Below, piece by piece: positions 1-5,225 of a DNA stretch of 6,440 nucleotides. The notes under the pieces are model-generated. The model did no database searches and was not told the origin of the DNA. It was given only the letters and a program-made list of their open reading frames with translations. Position numbers and translations under genes: made by a program. This stretch comes from Candidatus Elusimicrobium euhamitermitis (lineage in GTDB: Bacteria; Elusimicrobiota; Elusimicrobia; Elusimicrobiales; Elusimicrobiaceae): NCBI GenBank assembly GCA_031254225.1, contig JAIRUU010000123.1, positions 1-6,440 on the forward strand, in the 5' to 3' direction. Within the stretch, counting starts at the first letter, position 1. Every line of letters begins with the position of its first letter.

Positions 1-2
1 AG

Positions 3-722
3 GAAATAGCCATGGCTTTGCGCGCGCGGGGAAAATTAGGCGAAAGCCTGAAATATCTAAATAAAGTTCTTTCTTATTATAAAGCGGAAAAAAATTACGG
101 CGGAATAAGTTTTATTCTGTGGGCTAAAGGCGGCATTTTCCGTCTGCAGGGCCGGTTTGGGGACGGCGTCGCCGCGTTTAAACAGGCGGCTGTTTACGCA
201 AAAAAATCAGGCGAAAAAACTAATCTGGCCTACGCTTTTTGCGGCCTCGCGGGCATAAGCAGAATAGCCGGAAACGTAAAGGCGTGCGTGGAATATTACC
301 GCCGCGCGGACAAAATTTTTGTGCGGTCTGAAGATATTTTCGGCAAAGCATACACAAACTGCGGCATGGCCAACGGGCTGCGCCAGCTTGGCAATATTAA
401 AGAGGCTCTGGCGCGTTATAAAAAAGCGGCCGCGCTGTACTCAAAAATCGGCGACAGGGTTGATTTGGGTTTTGTAAAATGGGGCGTTGGGGACGCGCTT
501 AAACGCCAAAATAAACTTGGCGAAAGCCTGAATTATTTTAAAGAAGCGGAAAAACTTTTTGCCGGCTCGGACGAAAAACGCGGGCAGATTTTAACAAAAC
601 TTTCTTTGGCGCAGATTCTCTACGCGCTCGGCCGTACTACGCAAGCCAAAGAAAAATATGAAGCCGCGCTGTCGCTGGCCAAAGCCGAAAATCTGAATAC
701 TTATTTAGAGATTTATACGTAG
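3..722 (+). CDS. TPR-repeat protein, 5'-truncated by window edge
   Basis: The protein is a tetratricopeptide-repeat (TPR) array with no other domain visible. Counting from the Met at position 12, repeats recur at exactly 40 residues: the turn residue between helices A and B falls at 7, 47, 87, 127, 167 and 207 (Gly, but Asn at 167), each followed by a pattern like GNIKEALARYKKA. The 40-residue period is longer than the classical 34 and resembles TPR_12/LGN-type units. TPR arrays generally serve as protein-binding scaffolds, and no partner can be named from this piece. The Met at 12 has an AGGA at 1-4 and could be a start, but it would leave the first unit with half a helix A. The in-frame upstream codons (Glu-Ile-Ala) align with the CGMA/CGLA positions of later units, so I infer that the gene continues to the left. 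It ends in TAG without a signal peptide or membrane segment in the visible part. The function is unknown. Confidence 0.8.
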   Translation, partial: EIAMALRARGKLGESLKYLNKVLSYYKAEKNYGGISFILWAKGGIFRLQGRFGDGVAAFKQAAVYAKKSGEKTNLAYAFCGLAGISRIAGNVKACVEYYRRADKIFVRSEDIFGKAYTNCGMANGLRQLGNIKEALARYKKAAALYSKIGDRVDLGFVKWGVGDALKRQNKLGESLNYFKEAEKLFAGSDEKRGQILTKLSLAQILYALGRTTQAKEKYEAALSLAKAENLNTYLEIYT

Positions 723-726
723 TATT

Positions 727-990
727 TTCCTCTCCCTAAAAGGGAGAGGGCAGGGTGAGGGTTTGATACACAAAATGGAGTAATAAAATTCCCCCTTTTA
801 GGGGGAAACCCCCGAAGGGGAAAGGGGTAAATGGACTTTATAAAATAAAGTAAGTTCCATTTTTTACGCAGGGTTTTTCCAGCAGGACGGCGCATATTTG
901 TGTACATATTGTGTATAAAACCCTCACCCGCCTTCGCTGCGCTACGGTGCGGCAGGCCTGTGTCCTATCCCTCACAGGGAGAGGAAAAAA
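727..990 (+). repeat. MITE-like intergenic repeat, copy 1
   Basis: This non-coding block fills nearly all of the gap between the TPR gene and the DUF4321-like gene. Each end is a small hairpin: 729-737 pairs with 741-749 (9 bp, 3-nt loop), and 964-972 pairs with 976-984 (8 of 9 bp, 3-nt loop). Inside them, 753-777 and 905-929 form an inverted repeat matching at 23 of 25 positions. The right half (about 857-990) is related to 2770-2876 further along the window. The best stretch, 897-925 against 2812-2840, matches at 27 of 29. No transposase is present, so if mobile it would need one in trans. Neither edge shows a target duplication that I can defend. Short reading frames across the block are of the kind often misannotated from such repeats. 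Confidence 0.75.
789..827. repeat. G/C-run hairpin block inside repeat copy 1
   Basis: Runs of C and G alternate here and can form two adjacent hairpins. TTCCCCC at 789-795 pairs with GGGGGAA at 801-807 across a 5-nt loop. CCCC at 810-813 pairs with GGGG at 817-820 across a 3-nt loop. A further G4 run follows at 824-827. Copy 2 of the repeat has no clear counterpart at this point, so this may be a separate repeat module. No T-tract follows on either strand, which argues against an intrinsic terminator. Confidence 0.45.
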
Positions 991-1000
991 TTCGGAGGAC

Positions 1001-1004
1001 GGAG
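1001..1004 (+). promoter_or_regulatory. Shine-Dalgarno for the DUF4321-like gene
   Basis: GGAG lies 7 nt before the ATG at 1012, with a second GGAGG at 994-998. The pair supports this start. The 9-mer GGACGGAGT (997-1005) recurs before miaB at 2901-2909. Confidence 0.6.
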
Positions 1005-1011
1005 TATACAT

Positions 1012-1242
1012 ATGAGAACGCTCGGCATTGCGGTTTTTATTTTAGTTTTCGGCGCGGTTATAGGCATGGTTATTGAGAAGGCGGCCGCGCTCGCGCTCAC
1101 GGGGCAGAGTTATTTATTTTTTACCAGGGTTTTCGGCGGCGTGGGCGTGCATCCGCTGTCCGTTAACATCACGTTTTCCGGCGCGCTCGGCCTGCTGATT
1201 TCTTATCTGCTGGTTATGAGGCTTGTTACGGTTTTGAAATGA
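1012..1242 (+). CDS. Small two-helix membrane protein, DUF4321-like
   Basis: This 76-residue protein has two hydrophobic segments, about residues 4-21 and 57-75, joined by a loop with Gly- and Pro-containing turns (VGVHPLSVN, 44-52). The layout resembles DUF4321 proteins: an N-terminal helix with GAVIGMVIE, a short middle ending in a beta-like stretch, then a C-terminal helix beginning SGALGLLIS. From family knowledge, DUF4321 genes in Clostridia and related bacteria often lie just upstream of maf, and here the stop overlaps the maf start in ATGA at 1239-1242. That context raises confidence in the family call, which rests on resemblance rather than a search. The inner membrane is the likely location and the function is unknown. 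The start is supported by GGAG 7 nt upstream. Translational coupling to maf is likely. Confidence 0.75.
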   Translation: MRTLGIAVFILVFGAVIGMVIEKAAALALTGQSYLFFTRVFGGVGVHPLSVNITFSGALGLLISYLLVMRLVTVLK

Positions 1243-1787
1243 TAATACTCGCGTCCCGCTCCCCGCGCCGCATAGAATTGCTGACAAAAGCGGGTTATAA
1301 ATTTAAAATTGTTCCCGCCCTCGGCGAGGAAAAAACGCGCTTCAAAAAGCCCGCCGCCATGGTGCGCGACCTGGCTTTAAAAAAAGCTTTTGAAGTGGCC
1401 GTTCAGTATCCGGCCGAGACGGTGGCAGGCGCGGACACGCTGGTTTTTTGCAAAGGCCGCGTAATAGGCAAACCGAAAAACGCCGCGCACGCGCTTGAAA
1501 TTTTAAAACTTTTAAACAACTCCTGGCAGACGGTTTACACCGGCGTGGCAATTATTAATTTGGACAAGAAAAAACTTTTTACGGGCGTAGCCAAAACGCG
1601 CTGCAAAGCGCGCCGGCTGACGGACGCCCAGCTTAAAAAACTTGCCGGCAAACATTTGGACAAAGCCGGCGGTTACGCGGTGCAGGACGAGGACGATATG
1701 CTGATAGAAAAAATTGCGGGCAGCAGGACAAACGTCGTCGGCATGCCCATGGAACTTTTTAAAAAAATGACAGGGGAATTCAAATGA
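1239..1787 (+). CDS. maf: Maf family nucleoside triphosphate pyrophosphatase
   Basis: Maf proteins hydrolyse non-canonical or excess nucleoside triphosphates to the monophosphate and pyrophosphate, a house-cleaning role in the cytoplasm; some members affect septum formation. The 182-residue length is close to typical. The N-terminal loop reads ASRSPRR (residues 5-11), followed by AGADTLV (63-69, with the catalytic-type Asp66), GKP (77-79), TGVAI (101-105) and DKAGGYAVQ (141-149), and it closes with GSRTNVVGMPMEL (161-173). The DKAGxYxxQ form points to the YhdE-like dTTP/UTP group rather than the YceF-like m7GTP group; this is an inference from the motif. The usual His of the block before TGV is absent: residues 95-100 read SWQTVY. 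The start overlaps the preceding stop and the end overlaps the trxB start, each as ATGA, so the three genes are probably co-translated. Confidence 0.93.
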   Translation: MIILASRSPRRIELLTKAGYKFKIVPALGEEKTRFKKPAAMVRDLALKKAFEVAVQYPAETVAGADTLVFCKGRVIGKPKNAAHALEILKLLNNSWQTVYTGVAIINLDKKKLFTGVAKTRCKARRLTDAQLKKLAGKHLDKAGGYAVQDEDDMLIEKIAGSRTNVVGMPMELFKKMTGEFK

Positions 1788-2701
1788 CTGATATGTTAAT
1801 TATAGGCGCGGGGCCGGCCGGCCTTACCGCCGCGGTTTACGGCCAGCGCGCGGGTCTTAGAGTTAAAGTTTTGAAGGGGCCCTTCGGCCTCGGCCAGCTG
1901 GTGCAGACAAACGAGCTTGAAAATTTCCCGGGCTTTGTGGAGCCTTTGAGCGGCTTTGAACTTATGGATAAAATGGAAAAGCAGGCCGCGCGCCTCGGCG
2001 CCGAGATTTTGGACGACACGGTTGAAAGCGTTGATACCTCAAAACGTCCGTTTGCCGTCAGGACTTCGGGCGGCGTTTTTGAAGCGAAAACCGTTATAGT
2101 GGCCACAGGCTCTCACGCGCGGTGGCTGGGGGTAGAAGGGGAAAAAGAGTACCGCGGCCGCGGCGTTTCCGCGTGCGCGACGTGCGACGGGTTTTTCTTC
2201 CGCGGCAAAGACGTTGTCGTCGTGGGCGGCGGCAACACGGCTTTTGAGGACGCTTTGTTTCTGGCAAAAATCTGCAGGAGCGTGACGCTTGTCCACCGTC
2301 GGGGCGAGTTTCGCGCCGCGCAGAAAAGCGTGGATATTGCCAAAGCGGACCCTAAAATTAAAATGAAACTTTTTTGCGTCGCGGAAAAAATTGAAGGCGA
2401 CGTGCTCGGCGTTACCGGCATTACGCTGCGTAATGTGCTTGACAATACCGTTGAGACCGTGCCGTGCCATGGCGTGTTTGTGGCCGTGGGCGGCGTGCCG
2501 CAGACGGATTTTTTGAAAAACTCCGGCGTGGAATTGCTGGCGGGCGGGCAGGTTAAAATCAATGAAAAATGCGCGACTAATATTCCAGGTCTTTACGCGG
2601 CGGGCGACTGCGCCGACCCCAATTTCCGCCAGGCGGTAATAGCCGCCGGCTCCGGCGCAAAAGCCGCCGTTGAAGCTATCAATCATATCAATTTAAATTA
2701 G
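1784..2701 (+). CDS. trxB: Thioredoxin reductase (NADPH, FAD-dependent)
   Basis: This is a low-molecular-weight thioredoxin reductase that passes electrons from NADPH through FAD and a Cys pair to thioredoxin in the cytoplasm. At 305 residues it has the family's normal length. Visible parts in order are the FAD-binding GAGPAG (8-13), an ATG motif at 107-109, the redox-active CATC (Cys131 and Cys134), the NADPH-domain GGGNTAFEDA (148-157), the HRR triplet (171-173) that reads the NADPH 2'-phosphate, and the second FAD motif GDCADPNFRQ (273-282). All key residues are present. The ATG overlaps the maf stop, and AGGGGAA at 1772-1778 serves as ribosome-binding site. No thioredoxin gene is in the window. 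No intrinsic terminator follows the stop. Instead, repeat copy 2 begins within a few bases. Confidence 0.96.
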   Translation: MTDMLIIGAGPAGLTAAVYGQRAGLRVKVLKGPFGLGQLVQTNELENFPGFVEPLSGFELMDKMEKQAARLGAEILDDTVESVDTSKRPFAVRTSGGVFEAKTVIVATGSHARWLGVEGEKEYRGRGVSACATCDGFFFRGKDVVVVGGGNTAFEDALFLAKICRSVTLVHRRGEFRAAQKSVDIAKADPKIKMKLFCVAEKIEGDVLGVTGITLRNVLDNTVETVPCHGVFVAVGGVPQTDFLKNSGVELLAGGQVKINEKCATNIPGLYAAGDCADPNFRQAVIAAGSGAKAAVEAINHINLN

Positions 2702-2705
2702 TTTA

Positions 2706-2876
2706 TTCCTCTTTCCCCTCGCCCCTTGCGTGGTAGGGGCTGGGGTGTAAGCTTGGCGGCGGGAAAAAAGTTCCAGAGTTACGCCGAGTTTTACCAGCCG
2801 GAACAGCGTATTTTGTGTACATATTGTGTTCAAAACCCTCTCCTGTGTCCTCTCCCTTACAGGGAGAGGAAAAAAA
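2706..2876 (+). repeat. Intergenic repeat, copy 2
   Basis: This non-coding block lies between trxB and miaB. The right half matches copy 1: 2812-2840 against 897-925 at 27 of 29, and 2842-2875 against 957-990 at 32 of 34. The right-end hairpin is perfect here, 2849-2857 with 2861-2869 (9 bp, 3-nt loop). The left end has its own hairpin (2721-2726 with 2735-2740, flanked by CCCC at 2715-2718 and GGGG at 2742-2745), but it does not match the left end of copy 1. Copy 2 also lacks the good inner inverted repeat of copy 1. Both copies point the same way, with the shared right end just before the next gene's ribosome-binding site. Confidence 0.7.
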
Positions 2877-2900
2877 TAGGAAGATACGCCGCTGATATAA

Positions 2901-2908
2901 GGACGGAG
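2901..2908 (+). promoter_or_regulatory. Shine-Dalgarno for miaB
   Basis: GGACGGAG ends 8 nt before the ATG at 2917, which supports that ATG over the in-frame TTG one codon earlier at 2914. Confidence 0.6.
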
Positions 2909-2916
2909 TCTTATTG

Positions 2917-4146
2917 ATGACAAAAAAAGTTTTTGTGCAGACTTTCGGGTGCCAGATGAACGTGGCCGATTCGTCGGAGATGCTGGACGCTCTTGCCCTG
3001 CGCGGCGCGCAGGAGACCGCTGACATTGACGACGCCGACGTGATTTTGGTCAACACCTGCACTGTGCGCGAACACGCGGAGCATAAGGCGGTTTCATACC
3101 TCGGGCGGCTGGAAAAATGGAAAGCCGCGCGCAGCGGCCGCGTTATAATTTTTGCGGGCTGCGCGGCGCAGCGGCTAGGGGAAAAACTTAAAAAATCTTA
3201 TCAGTTTTTGGATATCGTGGCCGGCGCAAAAGGGATAGAAAACTTCGGCGGCGTTTTGGACGAGAGCGGTTTGTTTGGGACGGAACGCGGCGGGGATATT
3301 ATTAAAAAAAGCGCGGTTACCGACTTTGTTACCGTCATGCGCGGGTGCGATTTTAAATGTTCTTACTGCATTGTGCCGTCTGTGCGCGGGCCCGTGAAAT
3401 GTCTGCCGCCGCAGGAAATTTTAGCGCGGGTTAAAACGCTTGCGGAGCGCGGCGTTAAGGAAATTGTCCTGCTTGGCCAGACGGTAAACGCTTATAAATA
3501 TGAGACTACTGATTTTGCGGATTTGCTTGAAGCCGCGGCCGCGGTGCCGGGCGTACTGCGCGTGCGGTTTATGAGCCCGCATCCTTTATATATGACGCCG
3601 AAATTGATTGAGGTTATAAAAAATAATCCCAAAATAGCAAAGCACGTTCATCTGCCGGCGCAAAGCGGCTCTGATAAAATTTTGAAGGACATGAAGCGCG
3701 GTTACGACGGGAAAATGCTGCTTGATACAATCAACGCGCTTAAAGCCGCGGGCATTTTGGTGTCTACGGATATTATTATAGGTTACCCGGGCGAGACGGA
3801 AGAAGATTTTAACGACACTTTAAAACTAGTGGATGCGGCGCGGTTCAGTTTTGCGTATTGTTTCAAATTTTCTCCGCGCGCGGGCACTTGCGCCGCTTTA
3901 AAAAACGCCGTCTCTGATAAAGATGTGGTAAAAAGGCTGGATATTTTGTTAAATAAAGTTAAGGGTTACGCGGCCGCGGCGTATGACCGCGCGGTTGGCA
4001 CAAAACAGGAAGTGTTGGTTGAAACGCCGTACAAGGGCCGCGCGTCCGGCAATTTGTGGGTTAAATTTCCCGCAAAGCAGGCCTCCGGAAACATTGTTAC
4101 GGTTTTAATCAAAAAGTCAGACGGTACTTTATTATACTCGGAGTAA
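2917..4146 (+). CDS. miaB: tRNA-2-methylthio-N6-dimethylallyladenosine synthase (MiaB)
   Basis: MiaB is a cytoplasmic radical-SAM enzyme with two 4Fe-4S clusters that adds a methylthio group to i6A37 of tRNAs reading codons beginning with U. The N-terminal cluster cysteines are Cys12 (FGCQMN), Cys48 (NTCTVRE) and Cys82 (AGCAAQ). The radical-SAM CxxxCxxC is Cys144, Cys148 and Cys151. LLGQTVNAY and HLPAQSGSD are the MiaB forms that separate it from RimO and MtaB. A short TRAM-like domain ends the protein from about residue 355. At 409 residues it is somewhat shorter than the usual 430-450. One oddity is that the RGxExSRP block after the cysteines reads RGPVKCLP (157-164), so the usual Glu, Ser and second Arg are missing. 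The ATG at 2917 is preferred over TTG 2914. A PilZ gene starts 3 nt after the stop. MiaA, the enzyme making its substrate, is encoded downstream. Confidence 0.92.
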   Translation: MTKKVFVQTFGCQMNVADSSEMLDALALRGAQETADIDDADVILVNTCTVREHAEHKAVSYLGRLEKWKAARSGRVIIFAGCAAQRLGEKLKKSYQFLDIVAGAKGIENFGGVLDESGLFGTERGGDIIKKSAVTDFVTVMRGCDFKCSYCIVPSVRGPVKCLPPQEILARVKTLAERGVKEIVLLGQTVNAYKYETTDFADLLEAAAAVPGVLRVRFMSPHPLYMTPKLIEVIKNNPKIAKHVHLPAQSGSDKILKDMKRGYDGKMLLDTINALKAAGILVSTDIIIGYPGETEEDFNDTLKLVDAARFSFAYCFKFSPRAGTCAALKNAVSDKDVVKRLDILLNKVKGYAAAAYDRAVGTKQEVLVETPYKGRASGNLWVKFPAKQASGNIVTVLIKKSDGTLLYSE

Positions 4147-4149
4147 ACT

Positions 4150-4611
4150 ATGCAAGACAAACGCGTTGAAAAAAGGCGCCACGCAAGAGTGCCTGTTTTA
4201 AATAATCTGGTTGAGCCCGTTAACCTGACCTACACTACGGCCGAGGGGAAGGAGCAGAACGTGCTGGCTATTTTGGCTGATTTGTCCGTCTCGGGAATGC
4301 GGCTGATAAGCTTTTTGGAAGCACCGTTTTCAAATAATATTTCCATAACGCTGGATTTGCCCGCCGTCGGAAAATTTGATATCAAAGCTAAAACCTCGTG
4401 GGTAAAACAAAAAAATTCCGTCTTTACCCTGGGCATAGAATTTTTGGAAATCAGCCAGGCCGCGGTTGCCAAAATCAGCGCCATGGCCGAGGATTTTGCG
4501 GACTGCGATACAAGGATTTTGCTGAAGCTTCCGGAGGTTTGCGTTTCCACCTGCAAAGCCGCGGAGCTGTGCAATAAACTGCAAAAAGATCTCACGCTGT
4601 TTAAGTCTTAG
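4150..4611 (+). CDS. PilZ-domain protein with cysteine-containing C-terminal tail
   Basis: PilZ domains bind cyclic di-GMP and pass the signal on by direct contact, often to motility, envelope or polysaccharide functions. Both signature motifs are visible: RRxxR-like arginines at Arg9, Arg10 and Arg13 (EKRRHAR), and DLSVSG at 44-49, matching D/NxSxxG. The barrel ends with SWVKQ and LGIEFLEIS near residues 83-102. Ligand binding is therefore likely but inferred. Beyond the domain, residues 117-153 form a tail with Cys119, Cys131, Cys135 and Cys141 (C-x11-C-x3-C-x5-C), not part of the ordinary PilZ fold. There is no signal peptide or membrane segment, so it is probably cytoplasmic. GGAG at 4140-4143 lies 6 nt before the ATG, inside the end of miaB, so translation is probably coupled. 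The target is not evident from the neighbours. Confidence 0.87.
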   Translation: MQDKRVEKRRHARVPVLNNLVEPVNLTYTTAEGKEQNVLAILADLSVSGMRLISFLEAPFSNNISITLDLPAVGKFDIKAKTSWVKQKNSVFTLGIEFLEISQAAVAKISAMAEDFADCDTRILLKLPEVCVSTCKAAELCNKLQKDLTLFKS

Positions 4612-4615
4612 CATT

Positions 4616-5119
4616 ATGCGTATGAATAGAATTGGTTTCTTGTTTTTAATTATTATTTTGGCTGGATGTGTGAGTTATAACGTAGAAAAATTTAAACCAA
4701 ATGAATATGGGTTAGATGATAGTTTTACCGGTAAAATATTTTCTATTGATTGCGATGGGAATGATTTTGTTGGTGCAAAAAAAGTAGATAATAAATGCCG
4801 TAAATACATGTCTAAATTTGCTTACGAAAAGGGCTATTATTACTTTACTGTTATCAATCAAAATACAGATTCTCATACAAGTGTAAGCAGTTATACCACA
4901 AGCAAACCCGTAACAACATATTCTAATGTTTCTATATATAGTGGAGGACGTTCTGCGTATGGGACGGCATATTCAACTTCCTATGTTCCGCAAACTCATT
5001 ATTACAATAATACGAAATACTCAAGTACATATCTATTTATTTTGATAGAAGAACAAGAATTACAACAATGGTCAAACTATTATAAAGTATCTGATTATTA
5101 CACTCCAAAACAAAACTAA
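4616..5119 (+). CDS. Predicted lipoprotein, Ser/Thr/Tyr-rich, AT-rich gene
   Basis: I cannot assign this 167-residue protein to a named family with confidence. The N-terminus is a classic lipoprotein signal: a basic MRMNR start, a hydrophobic stretch at 7-15, then the lipobox LAGC with Cys18 as the lipidated residue. Val19 at +2 would allow outer-membrane sorting under the proteobacterial Lol rule. The mature part has Cys46 and Cys61, which could form a disulfide, and a Ser/Thr/Tyr-rich stretch at about 84-139. The pattern CxGN, then Cys, then AYEKGYYYF and a Thr/Ser-rich region, loosely recalls the CC0125/CC1285-type lipoproteins; this is a weak inference. Base composition drops sharply: 4681-4740 has 16 G/C of 60 and 5041-5100 has 14 of 60, against 36 of 60 at 2461-2520 in trxB. 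No good ribosome-binding site precedes 4616 or the in-frame ATG at 4622. Recent acquisition is plausible. Confidence 0.75.
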   Translation: MRMNRIGFLFLIIILAGCVSYNVEKFKPNEYGLDDSFTGKIFSIDCDGNDFVGAKKVDNKCRKYMSKFAYEKGYYYFTVINQNTDSHTSVSSYTTSKPVTTYSNVSIYSGGRSAYGTAYSTSYVPQTHYYNNTKYSSTYLFILIEEQELQQWSNYYKVSDYYTPKQN

Positions 5120-5150
5120 GAAATACAATCAAATAGAAAAACACTCTTTT

Positions 5151-5188
5151 AAAAACCGTTGGAACTTAAAAGTTCCGGCGGTTTTTTT
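5151..5188 (+). terminator. Strong intrinsic terminator after the miaB unit
   Basis: Positions 5151-5166 pair with 5171-5186 around a TAAA loop, giving a 16-bp stem with two G-U pairs (5159-5160 with 5177-5178), followed by a T-run at 5182-5188. The A-run on the left arm means it could also work on the opposite strand. It closes the miaB, PilZ and lipoprotein unit and insulates miaA. Confidence 0.88.
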
Positions 5189-5213
5189 AACGGCGTAATG
5201 CGCGAGTAACTTA

Positions 5214-5219
5214 TATAAT
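5214..5219 (+). promoter_or_regulatory. Putative -10 box of the miaA promoter
   Basis: A perfect TATAAT ends 6 nt before the miaA ATG, just after the terminator. At 16-19 bp spacing I see no recognisable -35 hexamer, and there is no TGn extension, so the call rests on the -10 alone. If it is used, transcription would begin at or within a base or two of the ATG. Confidence 0.45.
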
Positions 5220-5225
5220 ATTGTT

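Noticed and set aside
729..749. Hairpin just after the TPR gene as an intrinsic terminator
   Set aside because: The stem is perfect, but no T-run follows on either strand, and the same hairpin type recurs at the other end of the repeat. It is better explained as a repeat end.
713..907. Minus-strand reading frame of 64 codons across repeat copy 1
   Set aside because: It lies wholly within the hairpin repeat. Its NPHPALSLLGRG-like peptide is typical of spurious translations of such repeats, and nothing suggests a real gene.
914..919. TATAAA as a -10 box for the DUF4321-like gene
   Set aside because: No -35 lies at usual spacing, and the matching position in copy 2 reads TTCAAA, so it is not conserved.
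2039..2686. Long minus-strand reading frame (215 codons) antisense to trxB
   Set aside because: trxB has every family motif. The antisense frame is a by-product of GC-rich codons and shows no domain.
2893..2901. TGATATAAG as an extended -10 box for miaB
   Set aside because: The implied start site would fall at about 2908, at the end of the ribosome-binding site at 2901-2908, leaving most of it untranscribed, and there is no -35.
2726..2917. Plus-strand 63-codon reading frame before miaB
   Set aside because: It is entirely repeat-derived (LPYRERKK-type peptide), has no ribosome-binding site and shows no domain.
2703..3062. Minus-strand reading frame of 119 codons over repeat copy 2 and the start of miaB
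   Set aside because: Half lies in the repeat and half is antisense to the conserved miaB start. Its similarity to the frame in copy 1 comes from the shared repeat DNA.
4966..5030. Tyr/Ser-rich stretch of the lipoprotein as a tandem repeat array
   Set aside because: The residues are biased, but I find no regular unit at either the DNA or the protein level.
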